Assembly: GCF_003261055.1 (NCBI RefSeq)
Contig: NZ_CP030073.1
Coordinates: forward strand, 4,216,001 to 4,280,000
From: Streptomyces cadmiisoli
GTDB lineage: Bacteria > Actinomycetota > Actinomycetes > Streptomycetales > Streptomycetaceae
Direction of reading: 5' to 3'
Length of the DNA stretch: 64,000 nucleotides
The position numbers and the translations under genes were made by a program. Below the pieces are notes generated by a model. It had not been told where the DNA came from, did no database searches, and saw nothing but the letters and a program-made list of their open reading frames with translations. Positions 43,580-50,242 of the stretch are shown here, piece by piece. Position 1 is the stretch's first letter. Every line of letters starts with the position of its first letter.

Positions 43580-43760
43580 CGAAGCCGTTCCAACGCCTGC
43601 CCCCGGGATCGCATGCCATGCGACCGCCGGCCCTCGTCCATGATCTTCCGCGCCGTGGCCGCGCCGGATCGAACCCCTCGTGTATTAGGAACAGACGCGT
43701 GGCGCGCCCTTCCTGTTCCAGGATCCGGGTGCGGTGTTCCGAGAGGCCCGTGCGCCGCAT
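43580..43760 (-). pseudogene. Frameshifted remnant of an SRPBCC/AHSA1-domain protein
   Basis: One minus frame encodes SEHRTRILEQEGRATRLFLI followed by HEGFDPARP, which is the final strand and turn of AHSA1-type (activator of Hsp90 ATPase homology) SRPBCC proteins, usually GTRLFLVHEGFDP. The expected C-terminal helix, normally of the form RRIMGGGWRSH...LERLL, appears in another frame as ARKIMDEGRRSHGM and QALERL. The N-terminal two thirds of the domain are absent. The parts fit only if a frameshift is assumed, so this is a decayed 3' fragment. Confidence 0.55.
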
Positions 43761-43849
43761 GCCGAAGTCGGCGTCCCGAGAGCCTCTGGCGCCGCATGCC
43801 GAAGTGGCCGGCTTCCAGGGCTCGGACGGGCCGCGACCCCCGTCACGTG

Positions 43850-43884
43850 GGAGATTCCCCGCGCGGCGAACGCAGGGAATCTCC
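43850..43884 (-). terminator. Probable terminator of the rpsR operon
   Basis: GGAGATTCCC and GGGAATCTCC, 10-bp perfect arms with a 15-base loop, about 98 bases beyond the S18 stop codon on the minus strand. Confidence 0.55.
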
Positions 43885-43908
43885 TACCCGCCCGGCCGTG
43901 TGGACGCC

Positions 43909-43982
43909 CAGCGGCTGGGACCGGGGATGTGCTCAGCGGCTGGGACCGGGGATGTGCTCAGCGGCTGGGACCGGGGATGGCT
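43909..43982 (+). repeat. 25-bp tandem repeat downstream of rpsR
   Basis: CAGCGGCTGGGACCGGGGAT plus GTGCT, two exact copies and a third shortened by one or two bases; a fourth begins at 43983 inside the end of rpsR. The repeat therefore seems to have grown from the 3' end of the S18 gene. Confidence 0.85.
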
Positions 43983-44215
43983 CAGCGGCTGGAGTACGGC
44001 AGCAGCGCCATCTCCCGGGCGTTCCTGATCGCGCGGGCCAGCAGTCGCTGCTGCTGGGCCGACACGCGCGTGACGCGACGGCTGCGGATCTTGCCCCGGT
44101 CGGAGACGAACTTCCGGAGCAGGTCGGTGTCCTTGTAGTCGATGTAGGCGATCCCGGCCTGGTCCAGCGGGTTGGGCCGGTTCCTGGCGGGCTTGCGGTC
44201 GGGCTTGCGGGGCAT
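43982..44215 (-). CDS. rpsR: 30S ribosomal protein S18, zinc-independent paralogue
   Basis: 77 residues with the S18 core: [60 protein letters not shown]. It contains no cysteine at all, so it belongs to the C-minus paralogues that replace zinc-binding versions when zinc is scarce. It lies at the end of a minus-strand operon with L33, L31 and a CobW-like gene, under the Zur box at 45845. Its last codons overlap the first unit of a 25-bp tandem repeat. Confidence 0.95.
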   Translation of the reverse strand: MPRKPDRKPARNRPNPLDQAGIAYIDYKDTDLLRKFVSDRGKIRSRRVTRVSAQQQRLLARAIRNAREMALLPYSSR

Positions 44216-44221
44216 CGGGGA

Positions 44222-45406
44222 TCAGACCTCCAGGAAGGTGTCGAAGGCGGAGGGCAGCCGCTGCCAGGCGTCCGGCCCGGCGGCGTACTCGGCATCGGTC
44301 AGCAGACAGGACTCCAGCAGCCGTTCCAGCCCGTCGCGGTCGAGGCCGGGCGAGGTGAAGACGAGGTGCTGGCAGCGGTCGCCGTGCTCGGGGTGCCAGT
44401 CGAGGGCCGCGGCGGCACGGCGCACCGGCGGCACCATTTCCCAGGCCGCGTCGGGCAGCGAGGACAGCCACGGACCGGCGCTCTCCACACACAGGGCGCC
44501 GCCGGCCGCGTCCCAGTGCAGCAGCGCGTCCGGCCGGTCGGCCAACCAGAAGCGGCCCCGGCTGCGGGCGGCGGCACAGGTCAGGTCCTCCAGCGCCGCG
44601 TAGAGCCGCTCCGGGTGGAAGGGGCGGCGGCGGTGCCAGACGAGCGTGGCCACGCCGTGCGCGTCCGCCTCTGCGGGCAGCCTGGCGCACGCCGGGTGCT
44701 GGGCCGCGGCGGCGGCCTCGACGTCGAAACCGGCGAGCGCCGCCTGCGCCAGCGTGGGCCGCGGCGGCCCCGCGCCGTGATCACCGGGATCACCGGGATC
44801 ACCGGGATCACCGGGATCGATCGTGACCCGACGGGCGGTCGGGTGCAGTTGGTCGAGCAGCGCGTGGTCCTCGTCGTCGGCCTCCGGGGAGTCCAGGACG
44901 GCGAGCACGGGCGCGTACTCCAACTGCCGCGCGAAGGTGTCGGCGACGGTGCGCTGATCGGTGGCGGCCGCGGCGAGGCCGCGTTCGGCGAGGTCGTCGC
45001 CGTCGGCCAGACACGGCAGCAGCAGCGCCGGGTCGACAGCGGTGATCACACCGGTCACCGTCAGCCCGCCGGCCGTGACCACCTCCGCCATCGCCTTCGG
45101 CTCGACGGAGTCCCACAGCTCGACGACCGCGAGCGGGGTGCCGCCGCGGTCCGCGAGCCGCCGCAGCTCGGGCACCAGGTCCTCGCGCAGCGCGCAGCAC
45201 GCGCAGTCGTTGACCAGGGGCGCCTCGCCGACGTCACGGACTCCGGTGGCGTCGCGAACGGTCCGGACGACCGTGCCGGCCGGCGCGGTCGCCAGGTCGT
45301 GATGGAGCACGACACTGCCGGGGACCTCGGTCAGCAGCCGCCGCACGGCCGCCCTGCGGGCGTCGGCGTGCAGCCCGCCGACGAGCACGACGGGGAGCTC
45401 GGGCAT
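44222..45406 (-). CDS. CobW-like protein with degenerate P-loop, Zur-cluster member
   Basis: 394 residues. COG0523/CobW architecture: N-terminal GTPase-like fold and C-terminal CobW_C domain (RPFHPERLYAALEDL, SRGRFWLADRPDALLHWDAAGG, HGDRCQHLVFTSPGLDRDGL). The metal motif CxCC is present as NDCACCALREDL. The Walker A, normally GxxGxGKT, reads VVLVGGLHADARRA, so nucleotide binding is doubtful. A DPGDPGDPGDPGD loop comes from a 9-bp repeat. In mycobacteria a CobW-like protein in the equivalent operon (Mrf) drives ribosome hibernation at low zinc; that role is a good candidate here. Six bases separate it from rpsR. Confidence 0.88.
   Translation of the reverse strand: MPELPVVLVGGLHADARRAAVRRLLTEVPGSVVLHHDLATAPAGTVVRTVRDATGVRDVGEAPLVNDCACCALREDLVPELRRLADRGGTPLAVVELWDSVEPKAMAEVVTAGGLTVTGVITAVDPALLLPCLADGDDLAERGLAAAATDQRTVADTFARQLEYAPVLAVLDSPEADDEDHALLDQLHPTARRVTIDPGDPGDPGDPGDHGAGPPRPTLAQAALAGFDVEAAAAAQHPACARLPAEADAHGVATLVWHRRRPFHPERLYAALEDLTCAAARSRGRFWLADRPDALLHWDAAGGALCVESAGPWLSSLPDAAWEMVPPVRRAAAALDWHPEHGDRCQHLVFTSPGLDRDGLERLLESCLLTDAEYAAGPDAWQRLPSAFDTFLEV
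44779..44814 (-). repeat. 9-bp tandem repeat in the CobW-like gene
   Basis: Four exact copies of GATCACCGG, encoding the DPG repeat loop. It stands between the GTPase-like domain and CobW_C and keeps the reading frame for any copy number. Confidence 0.92.
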
Positions 45407-45409
45407 GGA

Positions 45410-45658
45410 CTAGCCCTGCTTCCCGTACCGGCGCTCGAATCGCTCGACGCGTCCGGCGGTGTCGAGAACCCGGGCGGTACCCGTGCAGAAGGGGTGGCTG
45501 ACGTTCGAGATCTCGACGTCGACGACCGGGTGGGTGCGGCCGTCCTCCCACTCGATCGTCCTCCCGCTCGTCATGGTCGAGCGGGTCAGGAAGGCGTGGC
45601 CCGCGGCGCGGTCGCGGAAGACGACCGGGCCGTAGTCCGGGTGGATTCCCTTGCGCAT
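45410..45658 (-). CDS. rpmE: 50S ribosomal protein L31, type B (zinc-independent)
   Basis: 82 residues: [20 protein letters not shown], then [53 protein letters not shown]. The CxxC pairs of type A L31 are absent; one lone Cys remains. Type B L31 displaces the zinc-binding form under zinc limitation and frees zinc. Three bases separate its stop from the CobW-like start. Gene order L33-L31-CobW-S18 is one operon. Confidence 0.95.
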   Translation of the reverse strand: MRKGIHPDYGPVVFRDRAAGHAFLTRSTMTSGRTIEWEDGRTHPVVDVEISNVSHPFCTGTARVLDTAGRVERFERRYGKQG

Positions 45659-45666
45659 GGCGGTGG

Positions 45667-45831
45667 TCAGCGCTCCTCTCGGAAGTCGACGTGCCGGCCG
45701 GCGACCGGGTCGTACTTGCGCAGGGTCATGCGGTCGGGGTCGTTGCGGCGGTTCTTGCGGGTGACGTACGTGTAGCCCGTGCCGGCCAGGGACCGGAGCT
45801 TGACGACCGGGCGGAGTTCGTTGCGTGCCAT
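45667..45831 (-). CDS. rpmG: 50S ribosomal protein L33, zinc-independent paralogue
   Basis: 54 residues, short but unmistakable: [53 protein letters not shown]. It has no cysteine, unlike zinc-binding L33. First gene of the minus-strand half of the Zur-controlled cluster; its ATG is 14 bp from the Zur box. Confidence 0.95.
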   Translation of the reverse strand: MARNELRPVVKLRSLAGTGYTYVTRKNRRNDPDRMTLRKYDPVAGRHVDFREER

Positions 45832-45844
45832 GCTGCTATCTTAC

Positions 45845-45865
45845 TGAAAATGAATTCCATTTACA
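45845..45865. promoter_or_regulatory. Zur box between divergent rpmG and rpmB
   Basis: The centre AAATGAATTCCATTT has 5-bp arms AAATG/CATTT and is flanked by TGA and ACA, close to the actinobacterial Zur consensus TGaaAATgatttTCA. It is AT-rich in a 70% GC region and sits between two divergent sets of cysteine-free ribosomal protein genes, which are known Zur targets in Streptomyces. Confidence 0.85.
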
Positions 45866-45893
45866 CAACCTGCCCCGAGAGGTACGTCACCCC

Positions 45894-46130
45894 ATGTCCG
45901 CCCATTGCATGCTGACCGGCACCCGCCCGGGTTTCGGCAACCGCATCTCCCACTCCCACCGGCGCACCTCACGCCGCTTCGACCCCAACATCCAGACCAA
46001 GCGCTACTGGCTGCCGAGCGAGGGCCGGTACGTGCGCCTGCGGCTGAGCGCCAAGGGGATCAAGACGGTCGACGCGATCGGTGTCGAGGCGGCCGTCGCC
46101 CGTATCCGCGCCCGGGGAGTGAGGGTCTGA
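45894..46130 (+). CDS. rpmB: 50S ribosomal protein L28, zinc-independent paralogue
   Basis: 78 residues: [64 protein letters not shown]. Only a single Cys (residue 5); the zinc-finger CxxC pairs are missing. ATG 45894 is chosen because it begins the L28 fold and follows the Zur box by 28 bp. The stop overlaps the rpsN start by one base (TGATG). Confidence 0.95.
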   Translation: MSAHCMLTGTRPGFGNRISHSHRRTSRRFDPNIQTKRYWLPSEGRYVRLRLSAKGIKTVDAIGVEAAVARIRARGVRV

Positions 46131-46432
46131 TGGCGAAGAAGAGCAAGATCGCCAAGAACGAGCGGCGCCAGGAGACGGTCGCGCGGTACGCAGCGCGCCG
46201 CGCCGAACTGAAGGAGATCCTCCGGCGCCCGTCCTCGACGCCGGCCGAACGGCTCGCCGCGCAGCGCGAGTTGCGCAGGCAGCCGCGGGACGCCTCCGCC
46301 ACGCGCGTGCGCAACCGGGACCAGGCGGACGGCCGTCCGCGCGGCTACTTCCGGGCCTTCGGACTGTCCCGGGTGGGTCTGCGGGAGCAGGCGCACGCCG
46401 GGTTCCTGCCGGGCGTGCGCAAGTCGTCCTGA
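46130..46432 (+). CDS. rpsN: 30S ribosomal protein S14, zinc-independent paralogue
   Basis: 100 residues: [20 protein letters not shown], then [60 protein letters not shown]. This is the long S14 form without the CxxC-x12-CxxC finger. Cotranscribed with L28. Confidence 0.95.
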   Translation: MAKKSKIAKNERRQETVARYAARRAELKEILRRPSSTPAERLAAQRELRRQPRDASATRVRNRDQADGRPRGYFRAFGLSRVGLREQAHAGFLPGVRKSS

Positions 46433-46507
46433 TAGGGACCGATCCCGTTACGGGCTGGTAGCTTGCTGCGATCGTACGGCGGACCCACTCACCCCTGGGG
46501 GCATGCA

Positions 46508-47029
46508 GTGAATTCGGCGACCTACGCGCGCGTGCCGGCTCGCCCACGGGTGCGGTTCGCGGCCGCGGCGGCGGCCCTGACGGGCCTGCTCGTGCTGACG
46601 GCATGCAGCGACGGGGACGGCGGTACGGACGACTCCGCGCCCAGTCCCCGCCCCAGCGCGTCGTCGGCCGGGACCGGCGGTGGCACCGGGGGCGGCGGTT
46701 CGTCGCCGACGGCCGGTGACCTGGAGGGCAGTTGGCTCGCCACGAGCGACGGGCAGGCGGTGGCGCTGGTCGTCACCGGCACCGACGCCGGGCTGTTCGC
46801 CACCGGCGGGACCGTGTGCAGCGGGCGCGTGGGCGAGGCGTCGGGAACACCGACGATCCGACTCGTCTGCGGCGACGGCAAGGACGAGCGCGGCACGGGG
46901 CGGGTCGTCTCCGTCGACGCGAAGACCCTCAAGGTCACCTGGGACGGCGGCCTCGGCGAGGAGATCTACACCAAGGCGGAGGGCGGCAGGCTGCCGTCGG
47001 GTCTGCCGTCGGCGGGGTTGGGGTCCTGA
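46508..47029 (+). CDS. Small secreted lipoprotein, function unknown
   Basis: 173 residues. Signal peptide ending in the lipobox LTAC (LTGLLVLTACSDGDGG) and a Ser/Gly-rich linker, then a compact domain of ~95 residues: GDLEGSWLATSDGQAVALVVTGTDAGLFATGGTVCSGRV, LVCGDGKDERGTGRVVSVDAKTLKVTWDGG. The two Cys residues could form a disulfide. I do not recognise the domain. GTG 46508 has GGGGG seven bases upstream; the ATG far upstream at 46463 lies in the promoter region. Not linked to the Zur operon by distance alone (75 bp), but read-through is possible. Confidence 0.8.
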   Translation: MNSATYARVPARPRVRFAAAAAALTGLLVLTACSDGDGGTDDSAPSPRPSASSAGTGGGTGGGGSSPTAGDLEGSWLATSDGQAVALVVTGTDAGLFATGGTVCSGRVGEASGTPTIRLVCGDGKDERGTGRVVSVDAKTLKVTWDGGLGEEIYTKAEGGRLPSGLPSAGLGS

Positions 47030-47448
47030 CCGAGTCGTGACGGGGCGGAACGTGACGTGACGCCGGGCGCGCTTCAGCGGGATGTGGCGTCCGGCGCGTT
47101 TCGGCCGGTGGATTCCGGTTCGTTCTCGGATTACGTGAGGAAGCGGGCTTAGGTGAGGCCCGGGGTGCAGGCGAGGTCAGGGCCTGGTGCGGGCGCCGGT
47201 CAGGGCTTGGTGCGCGCGTACCGGATGGTCCAGGTGCGGCCGAAGCGTGCGAGATGATCGGAGGGCACCGCCACGACCGCGGCGGCAGCGCACGACCCCG
47301 GCCTCGTCAAGGCCGGGGCACGGCACGCTCCCGCGCCGTCACGGCCGGTGCAACCGCACGACCCCGGCGCCGCCACGACCGCGGCACGACCACTGCTCCA
47401 GCGCCTACCCAGCGCTGCCGCTCCAGCACTACTCCAGGGGATCCACTC
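47030..47448. other. Intergenic region between two lipoprotein genes
   Basis: 419 bp with no convincing gene. It contains one hairpin (47296-47318) and two near-copies of GGGCTTGGTGCG. GC remains high and no -10 element stands out. Confidence 0.5.
47296..47318 (+). terminator. Hairpin upstream of the DUF4232 lipoprotein gene
   Basis: CCCCGGCCT and AGGCCGGGG, 9-bp perfect stem with a 5-base loop. It lies 131 bp before the next gene and 267 bp after the previous one. Confidence 0.5.
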
Positions 47449-47991
47449 ATGCGCGCCTTTCCACTCACCGCCGGCACCGTCCTGGCCGCCGCCCTGCTTC
47501 TGACCTCCTGCGGCGGCGGCGCTGACGACGACGGGGCCGGCACCGGCGCCGGTCAGGACCGTGGCGGTGACACGTCCGCCTGCGCGAGCGAGAACGTCGC
47601 CGTCGAGATCGGTCCGGCCAACGCCGCGCCCGTCGCGGGCGACACGGGCAACATCCCCGTCACGCTCACCAACCAGGGCGCCGGGTGCACCCTGAAGGGC
47701 TTCCCCGCGGTCGGCCTGGCCGCCGGCGACACCTCCGTGACCGTGCCGTCGGACGAGGCCGCCCGGGCGCAGCCCCTGACGCTGGCGAAGGACACGGCCG
47801 CGTCCTTCACGATCACCTACGTACGCGGCGAGGCGGGCGGCGCCGACGCCATCGACGCGAAGTCCGTGACGATCGGCCTGCCCGGCGCGTCGGAGAGCGA
47901 GTCGTTCGACTGGACCTACGGGCCTGTCGCCCTCACCGGCGAGGACACGCCGGACGCCTCGGTCAGCCCCTTCCAGCAGGCGGGTGACTGA
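47449..47991 (+). CDS. DUF4232 lipoprotein
   Basis: 180 residues. Signal peptide with lipobox LLTSC (AAALLLTSCGGGADD), then the DUF4232 beta-sandwich: ACASENVAVEIGPANAAPVAGDTGNIPVTLTNQGAGCTLKGFPAVGLAAGD, with the two conserved Cys. Cell-surface protein of unknown role, common in Streptomyces in many copies. ATG 47449 with AGGGGAT eight bases upstream. Confidence 0.88.
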   Translation: MRAFPLTAGTVLAAALLLTSCGGGADDDGAGTGAGQDRGGDTSACASENVAVEIGPANAAPVAGDTGNIPVTLTNQGAGCTLKGFPAVGLAAGDTSVTVPSDEAARAQPLTLAKDTAASFTITYVRGEAGGADAIDAKSVTIGLPGASESESFDWTYGPVALTGEDTPDASVSPFQQAGD

Positions 47992-48082
47992 GCGAGCGGC
48001 GACTGCGGGGCGCGCTGGCGGTGACCGAGGCACGCGGCCGGTGGCTCACGCGCGCGGGTGACGCCTGAGGCGAGCGGGCGCC

Positions 48083-49210
48083 TCAGGCCAGGCGGTGGCG
48101 CGAGCGGACCTCGGCGCGGTCCGCGGCGCGCGCCCCCTCCGTCCAGCCCGCCGCGTCGCTGACGCCGCGCACGCGCGTGGTGGTCGTCTCCGGGAACAGA
48201 CTCTCCGTGCGGTCGGTGACCGCGACCTCGCGGGAGGCGAGGACCGGAAGCAGATCGTCGGTCACCTGGGTCTCTGCGGCGGCCGCGAGGCGGGTTCCGA
48301 TGCGGTGGGAGTAGGCGGCCAGGAACGACTGCCGGAACGTCTTCGTACGTCGGCGGCCGCCCGCCCGCTGCGCGGCCTCCGCCTTCGTCATCGCCGTGGT
48401 GGCCTGCACGAGCAGCGAGGTGTAGAGGAGTTCGACGACCTCCAGGTCCGGCTCGAAGCCGACGACGGTGGAGAAGCCGAACGGTTCGTTCCACACCGCG
48501 CGGCAGTGGTTGGCCGCCGCGACCGCGTCCAGCAGGACGGCCTTGGCCTGCTCGTACGGCGGGTCGACACCGATGCGGCACGCGCCGGGCCCCTCGGTGG
48601 CCGGCGCGCCCGCGGCGAGCAGCGCCTCGTCGATGCTGTGCCGCGCCATCAGCTCCTGCGCCTTGGCGCTGAGCGCCTCCGCCTCGTCCGGGTAGCCGGT
48701 GGCCTCGGCCTTGGCGAGCAGGGCGCGGATCCGGGTCAGCATGCGCGACTCGGGCCTGGCCCGCCGAGGCTCGTCGAGCACCTCCAGCGCGGGCAGCCGG
48801 AGCAGCAGCCGGTACAGCTCCAGGACGACGGTGGCGAACGTGAAGCGGTCCGGGCGCGATGGCGCGGCCGCGTCGGCGCCCCGGGCCTCCGGGTCGGTCA
48901 GCGCGGCCAGCTGGGCGGCCCAACGGGGTCCGCGCGGACGGTCGTGCGGCACCTGCTCGGTGATCAGTTCCGACACCAGACGCGCGTGTACGTCGTCCAG
49001 TTCGCGGCCCACGATCCGTACGACGTCGGCGGGCTGCCAGCCGCGCCGCCATGCCGACGCGACGAACTCCACCCCGCGCCGCCGCAGCTCGGGGTCCGCC
49101 GCAGGGTCGGCGGCGAGCAGTGACGCGCCCGTGTCGATCGCTGCGTGGTCGTCGGTACGCGCGTACAGGGCGGCCTCGAAAGCGCGGTCGACGGTGCTGG
49201 TCCTCTCCAC
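48083..49210 (-). CDS. DUF2786-domain protein
   Basis: 375 residues. The DUF2786 block ESRMLTRIRALLAKAEATGYPDEAEALSAKAQELMARHSID is at about 152-195 and is followed by a helical C-terminal part containing RTKTFRQSFLAAYSHRIGTRLAAA. DUF2786 is found in phage-like and actinobacterial proteins without known function. No signal peptide or membrane segment. GTG 49210; the 104 bp to the divergent Clp-N gene hold both promoters. Confidence 0.85.
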   Translation of the reverse strand: MERTSTVDRAFEAALYARTDDHAAIDTGASLLAADPAADPELRRRGVEFVASAWRRGWQPADVVRIVGRELDDVHARLVSELITEQVPHDRPRGPRWAAQLAALTDPEARGADAAAPSRPDRFTFATVVLELYRLLLRLPALEVLDEPRRARPESRMLTRIRALLAKAEATGYPDEAEALSAKAQELMARHSIDEALLAAGAPATEGPGACRIGVDPPYEQAKAVLLDAVAAANHCRAVWNEPFGFSTVVGFEPDLEVVELLYTSLLVQATTAMTKAEAAQRAGGRRRTKTFRQSFLAAYSHRIGTRLAAAAETQVTDDLLPVLASREVAVTDRTESLFPETTTTRVRGVSDAAGWTEGARAADRAEVRSRHRLA

Positions 49211-49267
49211 GTGCCGATCGTGTCATGGGCTCCCGGCCGCCCGGTTCCGTCCCCCGTACCACCCATC

Positions 49268-49284
49268 GTCAACCCGCGGTTGAC
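49268..49284. promoter_or_regulatory. Operator 1 of the Clp-N/HTH gene
   Basis: GTCAACC-CGC-GGTTGAC, perfect 7-bp arms. Its right arm contributes the TTGACA -35 element at 49280-49285. Confidence 0.82.
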
Positions 49285-49308
49285 ACCTCTGGACCGTCAA
49301 CCTACGGT
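49280..49308 (+). promoter_or_regulatory. Leaderless consensus promoter of the Clp-N/HTH gene
   Basis: TTGACA, exactly 17 bp, then TACGGT; six bases later comes ATG 49315. One of the closest matches to the vegetative consensus in the window. Both hexamers are embedded in the two palindromic operators. Confidence 0.75.
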
Positions 49309-49312
49309 TGAC
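49296..49312. promoter_or_regulatory. Operator 2 of the Clp-N/HTH gene
   Basis: GTCAACC-TAC-GGTTGAC, same arms as operator 1, shifted by 28 bp. It covers the -10 element and ends two bases before the start codon. Confidence 0.82.
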
Positions 49313-49314
49313 GC

Positions 49315-50058
49315 ATGGCGACGAACCCGAACATCACGTCATCCATCCGTCTCGACGACCTGATCGCGGCCATCAAGAAGGTCCACGACCAGCCCCTCGA
49401 CCAGCTCCAGGACGCGGTCCTCGCCGGGGAGCACCTGGGCGACGTGGCCGATCACCTGATCGGCCACTTCGTCGACCAGGCCCGGCGTTCGGGCGCCTCC
49501 TGGACCGACATCGGCAGGAGCATGGGTGTCACCCGGCAGGCCGCGCAGAAGCGCTTCGTACCGAGGGAGTCCGCCGATCTGGACCCCAGCCAGGGCTTCA
49601 GCCGGTACACCCCACGCGCGCGGAAGGTGGTCCTGGAGTCGCACAACGCGGCCAGGACCGCGCGCAACGCCGAGGGTCTGCCCGCGCATCTGATTCTCGG
49701 CCTGCTCGCCGAGCCGGAAGGGCTGGGCGCGCTGGCCGTGACCGCGCAGGGCGTCTCCCTGGACGCCGTCCGCGAGGCGGCCACGGCGGTGCTCCCTCCG
49801 GCCGCCGACGAGGCCCCGGAGCTGGTCCCGTACGCCTCGGACTCCAAAAAGGTCCTGGAGCTCACCTTCCGCGAGGCCCTCCGCCTGGGCCACAACTACG
49901 TCGGCACCGAACACCTCCTGCTGGCCCTCCTGGAATTCGAGAACGGCGAGGGCGTCCTCTCCGGCCTCGGCATCACCAAGCCGGCCGCCGAGGAGTACGT
50001 CACCGAGAAGCTCGCGGCCCTGGTGAGCGAGCGGAAGGCGGACGCGGAAGGGGAGTAG
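49315..50058 (+). CDS. Clp N-terminal-domain protein with N-terminal helix-turn-helix
   Basis: 247 residues. Residues ~48-78 (IGHFVDQARRSGASWTDIGRSMGVTRQAAQKRF) look like a helix-turn-helix. From ~95 two Clp N repeats follow: RYTPRARKVVLESHNAARTARNAEGLPAHLILGLL and DSKKVLELTFREALRLGHNYVGTEHLLLALLEFENGEGVL. No AAA ATPase domain is attached, so it cannot unfold proteins by itself; it may link DNA binding to Clp substrates or adaptors. Twin operators overlap its promoter, so self-repression is likely. Confidence 0.88.
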   Translation: MATNPNITSSIRLDDLIAAIKKVHDQPLDQLQDAVLAGEHLGDVADHLIGHFVDQARRSGASWTDIGRSMGVTRQAAQKRFVPRESADLDPSQGFSRYTPRARKVVLESHNAARTARNAEGLPAHLILGLLAEPEGLGALAVTAQGVSLDAVREAATAVLPPAADEAPELVPYASDSKKVLELTFREALRLGHNYVGTEHLLLALLEFENGEGVLSGLGITKPAAEEYVTEKLAALVSERKADAEGE

Positions 50059-50242
50059 CGCCGGACGGCTCCCTCGGGGGGCGTCACCGGCCCGCACCCG
50101 CCACCGGGCGCCCGCCGCCTCCGGTCCCGCGCCCTCCTCCCAGGCGGTGCGCGTCGGTGGTCCCGCGGTCCTCGCCGGGCCGGCGCCCGCCTCCGGTCCG
50201 GTCGGCCCGGCGTTGTCAGACCCGGCTGCGACACTCGCAGAC

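Larger units (their letters stand above)
43430..43981. other. Gene-poor region between the DUF397 gene and the zinc-responsive ribosomal cluster
   Basis: 552 bp. It contains motif copy B (43511-43538), a frameshifted SRPBCC/AHSA1 remnant (43580-43760), an inverted repeat at 43850-43884 and a 25-bp tandem repeat at 43909-43982. No intact gene is visible. Confidence 0.7.

Noticed and set aside
43650..43760. tRNA-like sequence (GAGGGGTTCGATCC on the minus strand resembles a T-arm)
   Set aside because: No matching acceptor stem, D-arm or anticodon arm can be drawn; the stretch is better explained as coding remnant of an AHSA1 protein.
47041..47440. Short plus-strand frame running into the DUF4232 lipoprotein gene
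   Set aside because: It would add Arg/His/Pro-rich residues before a normal lipoprotein signal peptide and crosses a hairpin; ATG 47449 has a ribosome site.
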